Assembly: GCF_009727055.1 (NCBI RefSeq) | Contig: NC_052354.1 | Location: 34,328,796 to 34,392,795, forward strand | DNA from: Benincasa hispida | Lineage: Eukaryota > Streptophyta > Magnoliopsida > Cucurbitales > Cucurbitaceae | Direction: 5' to 3' | Length of the DNA: 64,000 nucleotides | In this document: in pieces, positions 45,246-55,992 of the stretch | Position numbering within the stretch: the stretch's first letter is position 1 | Layout of the letters: each line of letters begins with the position of its first letter | Translations under genes and position numbers: made by a program | Notes under the pieces: generated by a model | Seen by the model: only the letters and a program-made list of their open reading frames with translations | Database searches by the model: none | What the model was told of the DNA's origin: nothing

Positions 45246-47165
45246 AGGTTATTCTGATATTTCAAATTTCACTTCTATTTTGAACTTCTTTTACAGTCGT
45301 GGTTGGTTTACTGCATTTATGTTTGATTGTTAAATGCTTTTGTGGATGGCGTTGATGAATTTTTAAAGGTTTAATTGCCTTTGTTTAAAGCTTTCTTTCA
45401 ATTACAAAATATTAATTTGTAAGGGCCCCTGTGTTTTTGGGTGTAATTAACATGCAATCGAGTCTATAATTCAAAGGTTTTGAGATAGTCCAATCATTCG
45501 TGATGAAGTTTCCAAGCATGGAGAGCGTTTCTCAGTGAAGAAGAAGACCAAGAGTTGGTCGTGTCGTGTAGCCTCAGGTAAACAATTGTTGGGATTTAAC
45601 TAAACGAGCGTGTAGATTTTTCTATACGATCGTGTAATATTTACTAAACAATCGTTTAGCTAATGCTAAACTATGGGGTAAATCGTTTACTCTATCGCGT
45701 AGCGTTGGTTGTCCAATCACGTAGACGTTGGAGGCATACGATCGTAGTAGGAGCATTTGATGCTCATCGTTTAGAAGAAGGTGCGCGCTAAACGATTGTG
45801 TAAGTTAGCATGCCCTCATCGCATAGTCACTACTTGCACGATCACGCGGTATACGATACGAAGGCGCTCGCTCAGCGATCATTTAGACGATGGTGCTTCA
45901 CACCCATCATTGTCGTTTAGATGATCGTATAAGGCTTGCGTTATGCGGAGCGTGCTAGACAATCACGTACTCGTGCTTCATCGCATAGTAAAAGGTACAT
46001 GATCATTGCTAAAATCGTTTAGCTTTGGGAGCGTTGGTAAATGATAAAGCAAAACGTTTGTTCTTTCGTGTAGACGATCGTGGGGTGTTTGGTGCCACGA
46101 TCAGTGGAGACGCGTTGCTTCGCCCAGATAGTTTAAGACCCAGTTCGCCTGTTTGAACCGGAGACTCCTTGTTTTGTAATAGTTAGCCTCTATTTTTGAG
46201 GATCTGAGACAATTTACCCGGTTCATCAACATTTGTTTATTATACATGTGATGTATGATGTTTATATGGAAAAGTGTTTGACATATAGTTTGAAATCTAC
46301 CTTAGGTTGTGCAATCATTCATGCATCATGTATTATAAATGTTATAATCTAGCATGAAAAAATTACGTGAAAACATGCACATGTATCATGAAATATAAGA
46401 ATTATATTTTGCATGTAGTGAGCATATTCATACATCATCCTTTTATTATAAGTGTCATTGTATAAAGGGTATGGTCGAAACATGGTTTTCTTGTTTCGTT
46501 GTTGTTTTGTACAAGCGTTATAAAAAAGAAGTAGCAATGAATGAACAATGCATTGAGCATGACACTTAGGTTGTTTATAATCATTATGAATGCCTTTTAT
46601 GTGTTAGCTTTACGTTGTGGTTTTGGTTGTTTCCGTTTATAAGTGTTATAAAGGAAATTAGAACTAAAATAAATAAGAAAGAGTTGCATGCGGACTTAGG
46701 GTGAACTCATATTGTTAAAAGGGTTTTAAAATTGGATTGAGATAGACCTAAGTTCAAATGGTTCTAGTGAGATTAGTAACCTAGATTAATCTTTAAAAAT
46801 TGGTTTAATAGAATTAAATTGATTGGCATAAAGGATTAAATTTGTTTTAAATCTATCTATAAGGAACCTTTTGTCAAAAGCGGGTTCTGTCTAGGCTGGG
46901 GTTCTTAAGCTGACGGAAACGGAACACCCCTACCTGGGAACCTACCTGGAAAGGTGAATTAGATAGATTTTTTACAAGCATGCGATAATTGGTCAATTAC
47001 TCCACTAAAGAGTTTAATGGATAATGATCAAAAGTTGTTTAACTATCCACGGTAAAAGTTACTCTTGGGCAAACCTAAAAAGTCACTTGATTAAAATTCT
47101 TAACTGTGTTTTTCCTAAGTAAACTAAACCTTAGGTTATAAAATACTCAGTGGGAGGAAGAGTTG
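45246..47165 (+). mobile_element. Copia 5' leader, truncated before gag
   Basis: Long untranslated leader. 45,550-46,090 is dense in ACGATCGTxTAG-type words. 46,240-46,640 holds TTATAA stem-loops with CATGCATCAT words. 46,860-47,160 is the conserved block GTTCTGTCTAGGCTGGGG / GACGGAAACGGAACACC / CTCAGTGGGAGGAAGAG. The match to other leaders stops near 47,165 and no gag follows. Confidence 0.72.
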
Positions 47166-47925
47166 TTCTGATATTAATGACTGGCTGAGAATTTCTCAAT
47201 TCAAAGGAGAAATACCAAGACTAGATGTTAATATGTCTTACATATGTATTTTATTCTCTATTCTCGTATAATAAAAAATATATTTGTTAAAAATATGCAT
47301 TATTAAAAAAAATATTTTCACAAAAAGAATTTATTTCTTTAAATAATAAATTTTAAATATTTTTAAAGTGATCCATAAAAATTTTCTTGAATAATAACAA
47401 ACATAAAAGGAAATTGAATTCCATAAACTTTCATTTTACTTAAAAAAAAGGTTTTGGTTTCTTTCCCCAATTATTTTAAAAATAAATAATTTCATAAATA
47501 ATCATTTCCATAAAAATTTTCAAAAGATTTATTTTCCCACTTTTTAAATAGATAAAACTAAAACCATATAGATAAAACTAAAATCATCTTCCAAAAAATG
47601 TTTTTCAAAAAAATAAAGCTTTCCTATGATGGAAGTTGGGAGGTTATGTTGACTTTCCAAATATTTTTTAGGAGATAATATAAAAAAGATATTTTAAAAA
47701 ATGTTCCTATGACGGAGATGAGAAAGTTCAAGGTGTTGATTTTCCTAATATTACTGAGGTGTTGAATTTATTTTGAGATGCCAAATTAAATTCAAAATAT
47801 AATTTATTTAATATGAGATATTTAACAATCAAAATAAAGAAATATTTTTCTTATTAAAATGGTCTTTCTTTAATAATACGAGAGAAAAAATAAAATAAAT
47901 TTCATTATTGGAATGAATGTCGTGG
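47166..47925. other. AT-rich DNA, nothing recognised
   Basis: Runs of A and T, a short repeat ATAGATAAAACTAAAA (two copies near 47,550-47,585), no gene. Confidence 0.5.
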
Positions 47926-48085
47926 GATGCTAATAACTTTCCTATACATAAAAGATCTTTTATTTTTCTTTGTAGACCAATTTAGCATATTTTAGGTGCC
48001 CAATCATACCTTCTAAATCAAGACTAGTGGCAACTCCATCTTTCTCCTCTTGGGCACAACGACGATCGCTCTACGTTGCAAACCT
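47926..48085 (+). mobile_element. Ty3/gypsy (Tat/Ogre-like) leader remnant
   Basis: GTCGTGGGATGCTAATAAC, then AGTGGCAACTCCATCTTTC and GGGCACAACGACGATCGC. I know this word order from plant gypsy leader/primer regions. Only about 160 bp remain. The assignment rests on remembered word similarity. Confidence 0.4.
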
Positions 48086-48089
48086 ATAA

Positions 48090-48178
48090 TGACACCATAT
48101 ATATATGCATACATACATATATATACATATATATCTATATGTATGTATATGTATGTATATGTATGTATATATGTACTT
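48090..48178. repeat. Compound TA / TATG-type microsatellite
   Basis: Alternating TATA and TACATA/TATGTA units, self-complementary overall. Frames here are artefacts. Confidence 0.9.
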
Positions 48179-49417
48179 AAGCATTTTTTAAAAAAATTGA
48201 TAGGTGACAATTTTTTATTGGGTGCAATAGGGGTGCAACGTATGTGGGTGCAATTCCTAAAAATAGTTTGCCAAAATAAATGTTATTTGTGAAAGATGAT
48301 TTTTTTATTATTATTTCTAATAATTATCCAAATATATATATATTTTTTAATAGATATTGTAATTAAAGTGCAAGGTGGGAAATCGAACCACGAGGTTATA
48401 ATATAAAAAACTATACACTTTGTATTTATACCTTAATTATATACACTAAGAAAAACTATAATAAAAAAACAGTTCATAAAGTGAACAAAACATAAAATAA
48501 AAAACAATATATCTAATAATTTTTAATTGAACATGACTTATATAAACAATTCCAAGATATTCAATAAATCAATGATTCCTAAATAATTCATGAAAAATAA
48601 TTTAAAAAGTTTATAATTGTTGTAATTATATTCGATTTATCAATAGTGATTTGATAGATTTGAACAATCATGTGGATAATAACAAATAAAACTATGAATT
48701 ATTAGAAAATTTATTAAATTAGTCCTGTGATAAGCCTAGATTGACTATATATTATGCACATTTTTTTAAAAAAGAAAAATTGTTTTAAAGTCAAAAAGTA
48801 AAATTAGAATTATTTCTTTTATGGTTTATAATTTCTCTCACCCATATGCGATCTGGTCTCAAATTTTCTCTTTTATTTATATCACTTTTTCTTATGAGAT
48901 TTGGATATGACGATGATCTATGTTATTTAAAAACTTTAGCCCATTAATTTCATTGCTTTAACTTTGTTTTCTTAGGCGTATATACGTCAATTAAACGTAA
49001 CAATATTGTGTGTACAAATGAAGTAATGTTGCTTCAAGAAAAGAAAAAATAAATAAATATAAGTAATGTTACATGACTTGATAAAAAGAAAAAAATGGTT
49101 CCTATAATTTGAAATATGTTCAATTTTAGTCAATGTACTTCAATAAACCCTATATTTAACCCTTCAAAAATTAGTTTTTATTGAAATTTGTTAAAGAAGA
49201 AGAAGACGACATGATTTTTCCATTTCATTGGAGAGGGTTAGGCTAGACATGACTTGTATTATATTAAGGAGTTTTTATAAGGATGACACAAATTTTATGG
49301 TGGAAATAATGTTTGATCTAGCGTGTAAAACTCTTTTCTTCTGTATCACACTCTCACACTCACACTCTCCTTCTCTTGTCGTCTCGTTCAACCACTTCAA
49401 TACAAAGTGATCTTTAA
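48179..49417. other. AT-rich DNA, nothing recognised
   Basis: Short frames only. 49,080-49,170 has a degraded TTTAGTCAATGTACTTCAA-type MITE word. A short CACACTCTCACACTCACACTC run lies near 49,350. Confidence 0.5.
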
Positions 49418-49738
49418 GGAATGTTTGGGACAAGGGGTTATTATAGTTGAGTTTTAGTAGTTTGCATTTGGGGTGTTGATTATTTTAGTTTTGGTTATAA
49501 TAGTATATATTTGAGGTGTAAACTATTTTAGTTTGAGAAGGAAATAGTAAACATTGTAACAAAGAATAAAAAACTGATGAATGTAAAATAGTAAAAACTA
49601 TAACAAATAGTAAATATTGTAGCAAATGAGGTTTTGGAATAGTGTTTACTGTAGCTAATTAGAAGTTTTGAAATAGTATTTACTGTAGCAAGAGGTGGTT
49701 ATTATAATCTTATGATAATCTTTACCCCAAACACCCCC
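49418..49738. mobile_element. Tourist-like MITE (PIF/Harbinger type)
   Basis: 321 bp with imperfect inverted ends GGAATGTTTGGGACAAGG and, inverted, GGGGGTGTTTGGGGTAAAG. TAA flanks it on both sides (49,415-49,417 and 49,739-49,741), which fits the 3-bp TAA/TTA target of this superfamily. The inside has repeated TAGTAAAxxxTGTAGCAAA words and no coding capacity. Confidence 0.75.
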
Positions 49739-49827
49739 TAAGACTCTTTCTCTTTCACTCCGTCGTCGCAATTCGTGTTCTAGAAACAAAATTAACAAAT
49801 GGTTTATGAAACATAATTAATAGAAAA

Positions 49828-49832
49828 GAGTA
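49828..49832. repeat. Target-site duplication, left (GAGTA)
   Basis: Identical to 52,840-52,844. Confidence 0.88.
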
Positions 49833-50257
49833 TGTTGGAATACATTAATTCTAAACCAAATTGGTTTAGAAGATTTCAAGTCGAGCTTGTGATTTGTTAG
49901 AATGTCTTAATCCTAATCAAAATTGGTTTAAGAGATTTCAAATCAAGATAGAGATTTTTTTGGAATACCTTGAATCCTACACCTAATTAGAATTGTTATT
50001 TGATATATTTAATTATTTAAATCTTTTTCTTCTCCACTTAGGGTTTAGAGAAATACACTATATAAACTCTCTAATACTATAGACATTATTTGGTAGATTT
50101 TGTATTTTCTATAACATTCTCTTTAATAATATTGTTCTCCCTCTACTCCGTGGACATAGCTAACATATTGTTTGTGAACCAACAAAATCAGTGTGTCGAT
50201 CTTCCCTATTTCTTTTTTTATGTTCTTTTGTATTATTTGATTTTCGTTTTTGTAACA
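49833..50257 (+). mobile_element. 5' LTR of the tandem-array LTR element
   Basis: 425 bp, TGTTGGAATACATT to TTTTTGTAACA. It contains a TATA box TATATAAA at 50,059-50,066. It matches 52,416-52,839 throughout with clear divergence, so the insertion is old. Confidence 0.9.
50059..50066 (+). promoter_or_regulatory. TATA box (TATATAAA) in the 5' LTR
   Basis: Located 226 bases into the LTR. The 3' LTR has the same box at the same offset (52,642-52,649). Confidence 0.6.
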
Positions 50258-50260
50258 AAC

Positions 50261-50273
50261 TAGTATCAGAGCC
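50261..50273 (+). other. Primer-binding site (tRNA-Met type)
   Basis: TAGTATCAGAGCC three bases after the LTR. This is the copia-type site, which classifies the element although it has no coding sequence. Confidence 0.85.
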
Positions 50274-50360
50274 TTGTTAGGGTTTTTTGAAATTCCGCAT
50301 TTGATCGACAATTAAAGATGTATGTCGTGAACGTGAAAGATGATAAATTCATCCGGAGAG

Positions 50361-51575
50361 CAGTGCAGTTCAATTTTTCAGAGACGTCTTCTACAAAGTT
50401 GTCGATTTCTGGAGCATCCACCATTAGATTGTGTTGAATTTTGGTCAGCCTATTGGGACACCTAGGGTCTTTTTTTGAACGGTTGGATCATCGTTTTGAA
50501 TTCTGATTTTGTCTGTATTCGCTGCTAAACAGAATCTGTAAAACTGCAATATAGTTTGATTTTTCAAGAACAACTTTCACAAAGTCGTCGATTTTCAAAT
50601 TTTCAACTGTTGAATCATGTTGAGTTTGGTCAACCTATTGAGGACACATAGAGCTTCATTTTGAAAGGTTGGATCGTCGTTTTGATATCTAACTTTGTCC
50701 ATAGTCGCTGCTGAATAGAATCTGTAAAACTGTAGTGTAGTTCGATTTTTCAAGAATAACTTTCACAAAGTTGTCGATTTGTAGATTTTCAACCGTTGAA
50801 TCATGCTAAAATTTGGTCAGCCTATTGAGGACACATAGACCTTAGTTTTGAATGGTTGAATCATCGTTTTAAACGCTGACTTTTTCTGTAGTCACTGCTG
50901 AATAGAATCTGTAAAACTGTAGTGTAGTTCGATGTTTCATGAATAATTTCACAAAGTTTTCGATTTTCAGATTTTCAACCATTGGATCATATTGAAATTT
51001 GTTCAACCTATTGAGGACACATAGATCTTCGTTTTGAATGGTTGGATCTTTGTTTTAAACACTGAATTTGTTCGTAGTGGCTGCTAAACAAAATCTGTAA
51101 AACTGCAGTGTAGTTCGATTTTCCAAAAACAACTTTCACAAAGTTGTCGATTTTAAGATTTTTAACCGTTGGATCGTCCTAAATTTCGGTCAGCCTAATG
51201 AGGACACGTAGGGTCTCATTTCAACCGGTTGGACCAGATTTTTAGCTCTGGTATTCTCCGTTATTACTGTTGAACAGAATCTGTAAACTTGTAGTGAAGT
51301 TCAGTTTTTTCAAAGATAGCTTTTACAAAGTTATCGATTGCCCAAGTTTCAACCGCTGGATCGTGCTAAAATTTGATACGCCTATTAGGGACACATTGTA
51401 TCTCATTTGGAACGGTTGGATCATCGTATTGAGCTCTGGATTTGTCCATAGTAGCTACTGAACAGAATCTATAAAATTACAGTATTTTGATTTTTCAGGG
51501 ACAACTTGAACAAAGTTGTTGATTGCCAGAGTTTCAACCACTGAATTGTGCTGAATTTTGGTTGTTTCAGCCTGA
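50361..51575 (+). repeat. Tandem array of seven 186-bp units
   Basis: The anchor AAAGTNGTCGAT recurs at 50,395, 50,581, 50,767, 50,953, 51,140, 51,327 and 51,512, giving spacings of 186, 186, 186, 187, 187 and 185. Each unit contains CTGTAAAACTGxAGTGTAGTTCGAT-like sequence, TTTTCAACCGTTGGATC, GTCAGCCTATTGAGGACAC and a second, related TGAATGGTTGGATCATCG. Units differ by many substitutions but few length changes. No conserved reading frame lacks stops. It fills the first part of the internal region of the LTR element. Confidence 0.93.
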
Positions 51576-51599
51576 TTTGGCTTTGTGGATTTCTGTTTG

Positions 51600-52385
51600 A
51601 AGTTTTTCTTCGCAAATTCAAGTTGTTCATCATTTTACCATCTTGAGTTTGAGGGAGAAATCTTAGTACATTTTTGCATCTAGTAGTATGTGGTTTTTCT
51701 GTTTTTGGTCCAAATCTGTTGTTTTTTTTTTTTTTTTTTTTTTTTTTTTGTAAACTAAAGTTGTTCGTCATTCTACCACTTTGAGTTTGAGGGAGAAGTC
51801 TGAGTACTTTTGGCATCATATTTATGTTGCATTTGGTACATTTGTGGGTTTTTTGTTTTCGGTCTGATTTGATTTGGAATTTTTTTCTTCGCAAACTTAA
51901 GTTGTTCGTCATTCTACCACCTTGAGTTTGAATGAGAAGTCTAAGTAGGTTTGGCAACATATTTATGTTGCATTTGTTACATTATGATCTTCTGTTTTTA
52001 GTCCAGATTTGTTGATTTGATTTGGAAATTTTTTTCTTTGCAAACTCAAGTTGTTCATCATTCTACCATCTTGAGTTTGAGAGAGAAGTCTGAGTACGTT
52101 TGCCAACATACTTATGTTGCATTTGGTACATCTATGGTTTTTTGTTTCCAGTCTAGATCTGTTGATTTGATTCAAAAGTTTTTCTATCAAACTCAAGTTG
52201 TTCGTCATTCTACCACCTTGTGTTTGAAGGGGAAGTCTGAGTACGTTTGGCAATATATTTATGTTGCTTTTGGTACATATGTGGATTTTTTGTTTCCAGT
52301 CCAAATCTACTATTTTGAGGTATGAGGGAGAAGTCTAAGTACATCTGACAATGTGTTTTATGTTGCATCTGGTACATCTATTATT
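51600..52385 (+). repeat. Tandem array of about six 138-149-bp units
   Basis: The anchor AAGTTGTTC recurs at 51,620, 51,758, 51,899, 52,048 and 52,195 (spacings 138, 141, 149, 147), and a sixth unit lacking its first part follows at about 52,315. Units share TCATTCTACCACCTTGAGTT, GAGGGAGAAGTCTGAGTAC and TATGTTGCATTTGGTACAT. One unit contains a T-run of nearly 30 (51,722-51,749). It is unrelated in sequence to the 186-bp array and directly follows it. Confidence 0.9.
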
Positions 52386-52401
52386 TGTGAGAGAATTCAA
52401 G

Positions 52402-52415
52402 TCAAGGTGGAGATT
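52402..52415 (+). other. Polypurine tract of the tandem-array element
   Basis: TCAAGGTGGAGATT directly before the 3' LTR start. The same GGTGGAGAT core is used by the complete copia element. Confidence 0.8.
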
Positions 52416-52839
52416 TGTTGGAATGCCTTAGTTTCTAATCTGAATTGGTTTAGGAGATTTCAAGTCCAGTTGGTGATTTGTTAGAATGTCTTGAATTCTA
52501 ATCAAAATTGGTTTAAGAGATTTCAAGTCAAGATAGATATTTGTTAGAATGTCTTGAATCCTACACCTATTAGAATTGGTATTTGGTATATTTAATTATT
52601 TAAATATTTTCCTTCTCCACTTAGAGTTTAGAGAAGTGCACTATATAAACTCTCTAACTCTATATGCATTATTTGGCAGATTCTGTATTTTCTATAACAT
52701 CCTCTCTAATAATATTATTATCACTCTATCCTGTGGATGTAGCTAACATATTGTTAGTGAATCACGTAAATAAGTGTATCAATTTTCTCTATTTCTCTTT
52801 TACATTCTTTTGTATTCTTTAATTGTCAATTTCGTAATA
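52416..52839 (+). mobile_element. 3' LTR of the tandem-array LTR element
   Basis: 424 bp, TGTTGGAATGCC to TTCGTAATA, where the usual final CA has become TA. GAGTA follows at 52,840-52,844, closing a 3,007-bp element. Confidence 0.9.
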
Positions 52840-53296
52840 GAGTATATATACGCAACTTTTAATTTCTCCACCAATACATAGACTTCATCCTCACGTCAAT
52901 TTAAATGACTATATATCAAATACATAATGCAAACAAAATAGTACAAAGTTTTGAATTTTGTATTTGTGATTGAATGTAATCCAACATAATGTAAGTGGTT
53001 TAATTTTCATTGAAGAAAAGTTTTGCAAGGTTGCCAATAATTCCATTTTAGTGGAGAATTATAATAATTGACGTTTTGTTAATTAAGATGACAGATAAGG
53101 AAAGAAAAACGACGAGTCTAAGTTGTTAAGAAAATAATAAAAAAGGATAAATATTTCTCGATAGAGAAAGAGAATTAAAAAGAATAATATATAACATGAG
53201 ATGTGTATAGATCATACTTTTCTCTATCTCTGTGTGAGGGGCCCTCAACAAAAGGTCATACCAAATTCACCCATATTAAGAGACAACCAGATTTTG
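52840..53296. other. AT-rich DNA, nothing recognised
   Basis: It begins with the right GAGTA duplication. Short frames only. Confidence 0.5.
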
Positions 53297-53915
53297 GGCT
53301 TGTTTGAAATGATTTTGAGAAAAAATGTTTTTTAAAAAATTATTTTCATTTAAACATTATTTTTTTTAATAAAGACTCCTTGAAAAGAAAACACACGTAT
53401 TTGATAATTATTTCTCAATTTTTTTTATATACAAGTTTGTTTAATTTGTTTGGCTTTTATTAATGTCGAATTATTATGAAGGATGACTATAAAAATACTA
53501 TGAAGTAATAACTTAAAATAAAGACTGTCGGAGTTGGTTGTATGAGGTGGCTGCTGATTGTGGTGAGCAGGGTTGGACGAGATGGTGGCCAGAGTTGGCC
53601 AACAACAGTCGCTGGAGTTGACCAATGGTAGTTGTCGAAATAGGGTTTTAATAGTGGTTGCCGAAAGTGACCGAGGAGGGCGATGGTAGCCACAACAACA
53701 TAATGAAGTGAAGAAGTGAGAAGAGATTAACCATTAAATATTCAAAATTCATTTTTCTAAAAATTAGTTTCAAATGTTTATCCTAAACTAACATACTATA
53801 TAAACATTTTAAAAAAAAGAAAATCATTTTGAGTGATTGCCGAATATTTGAATATTTTTCAAAATGGCTTATTTTTTAAATTAAACACTTAAAAAATATT
53901 CCAAACACATTCTTA
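53297..53915. mobile_element. Palindromic MITE-like element with a GC-richer core
   Basis: The left end GCTTGTTTGAAATGATTTTG and the inverted right end GAATGTGTTTGGAATATTTT are imperfect inverted repeats. The core (53,525-53,700) is GC-rich for this window and built from GGTGGCCAGAGTTGGCC / AGTCGCTGGAGTTGACC / GTGGTTGCCGAAAGTGACC-like words, a degenerate minisatellite. Non-coding in my reading. Confidence 0.5.
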
Positions 53916-54799
53916 TAAAATAATTATATACTAGTGGCATTATTCTTTAGGTTTTTTTTTTAATCAATCATTATGATAATCCAACATTGAAGTTGTGTAG
54001 ATATTCATGGACCGTCATATATTTGTTGAACTCCAAACTCATAAGTTATAGTCTTGTAGAATAGTAGCCACATTGCATGAAAGTTAAACAACAAAAAGAA
54101 GAGAGAGACATCTTCTCTTCATGGTCATCTTCATCAATGCATTTCTCTCTTTGACATAAAATCTAACACAAAAATATATCTCAAAGGGAGAAAATTTCTA
54201 ATTAGAGTATGAATACTCCTTACATATGCACGATAAATTTATGTTCATAAATATCATTTTAACGATAATGAATCCCACTCTATTTCCAAAATAATATATG
54301 ACGACGTGATAATCAATTAATTAATAAGAGTTGTAATCATCTAAGTTTTATGAAAAAAAAATGATCCCATCCTCCATTCATATTTGATGAATTAAAAAGA
54401 AAAAAAAAAAACACACTCACCATTTGTATCAACTATGTAATATAACTTTAACATTTATCTATCTTAATGGTGATATAAAATTATAACAACATTTGTTTTA
54501 GAGAAAAGATAATACTATATTAATCTCGATCTCTATTATTGGTCTTGTTTCATTATTCTAATTAGTCTATCAATAAAGCATAAAATCTTTATTGTTAAAT
54601 TTTTTATAGAGAAATTTAATATCTAATAACATTTCCTCTCCAAAACTTGGTACAAATTGACACAATTTTGCACTAGATATTAAAATTGAGAAAGATTATA
54701 AAAATACTTTGAAGTTCTACCTAGTAATTATTAGAAAACATGCATATAACTATTAATCATGTATTTCATCTGAAATGAAAATTATTATTAGATTTCGTT
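53916..54799. other. AT-rich DNA, nothing recognised
   Basis: No coding frame, no repeat structure of note. Confidence 0.5.
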
Positions 54800-54946
54800 A
54801 TTTTTAAATATAATAAAATAATCAAAATATTTACAAACATATCTAAATTATTATCATCTATCATTGATAAACATTGATATATACTAATAGATATACTATC
54901 AATATCTATAAGAGATAGATGATAATATTTTATTATATTTAAAAAT
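54800..54946. repeat. Hairpin element (MITE-like) with perfect 20-bp inverted repeats
   Basis: 54,800-54,819 and 54,927-54,946 are exact reverse complements. Inside, TTATCATCTATCATTGATA and its partner TATCTATAAGAGATAGATG extend the fold. I remember TATCATCTATCA-type hairpin elements from cucurbits. Confidence 0.7.
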
Positions 54947-55289
54947 ATTTTTAATAATTTTATAATTTAAAATAAATTTTTAAATAATTTCCAGCAATAA
55001 TGATTAGTTTTTAAAATATATATGAAAAATACATGAACGACATGAAACAACAAACACATCCACTCAAAACAATATTTTAAGATTAATAATGTATATCCGA
55101 AAGGAAGAAAATTTCGTCGTCTTCATCCATTATCTATACTCTCTCTCTCACTCACCCTTCAACACAAATACGAGACAGCCAACCTTTACATAAGAAAAAA
55201 AAAATCACATTAACATAATTTCCAATAAATTTTTTTTTTACATGATTTAGCTAAAATGGTTTCACAGGGAGAAAATCATTCAAAGAAAA

Positions 55290-55615
55290 CCCATTAAGAA
55301 TCTGATCTCTCCCTCCTCCAAAACTATCCCATAAGAAATTTAAGGATAACAATCCTCAAACTATCTCCACAATAGTATGATATTGTCTATTTTGAACATA
55401 AATCCTTATGGTTTTATTTTAAAGTCTAGAGATAGTCATTCTCATTTATATACCAATGATCCTCCTTTTATCTAACCAATGTGAGACTTTGATTGCATTT
55501 CCAACAATCTTCCCCTCGAACAAAGGACCACCAAACCTCCGGTCATCCATTGTGGATAATATCATACCATTGTGGAGATAATTTGAAGGTCGTTGTTCCT
55601 ATCAAAATTGAACTC
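55290..55615. repeat. Dispersed repeat fragment (unclassified)
   Basis: It contains CACAATAGTATGATATTGTC, AGCATAAATCCTTATGG-like text, CCAATGTGAGACTTTG and TTCCCCTCGAACAAAGGACC. I recognise this word series as a common interspersed repeat in plant genomes, but I do not know its class. Confidence 0.5.
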
Positions 55616-55824
55616 CATCACCCTACCCAAACACACTTACACCAAAATAAGAACAAAAAATAAATAAATCATTACTTGGAAACCCTTTTATCAGATATAT
55701 GAATCCTTTCATCTAAAAGCAAGCCAAAATAAATATATGTAAAGTTTTTTAGTATCGAGAGGTTAGAGATTAATCCCTAATAATAATAATAAATAAATAA
55801 ATCATACGAATCCTATCGAAAAAT

Positions 55825-55910
55825 CTTTTTATCAGATATATCAATTATTCGATCTGAAATACATGAACTTTTTATCAGATATATCAATTATTCGATCTGA
55901 AATACATGAA
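55825..55910. repeat. Perfect 43-bp tandem duplication
   Basis: Unit starts CTTTTTATCAGATATATC and ends CATGAA; copies at 55,825-55,867 and 55,868-55,910 are identical. A related partial copy lies near 55,685. It begins about 80 bp beyond the stop codon of the zinc-ribbon gene, where its 3' UTR would be. Confidence 0.92.
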
Positions 55911-55992
55911 CATAGTTCAATGTCATAAAATTTATACTATCAAAAAGTTAGATTCGATTCTGAGAGAAAAAAATAATAACGAAAAATAAAAA

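Noticed and set aside
48013..48292. Short frames over the TA/TATG microsatellite
   Set aside because: Repeated Tyr/Ile/His/Val codons arise from the simple repeat.
51469..52325. Long minus- and plus-strand frames with repeated peptide blocks
   Set aside because: They follow from tandem DNA units with lengths near multiples of three; no known domain, and both strands are equally open.
50361..52385. CRISPR-like repeat-spacer pattern
   Set aside because: Units are contiguous and diverged along their whole length, with no constant short repeat and variable spacers; the setting is a plant LTR element.
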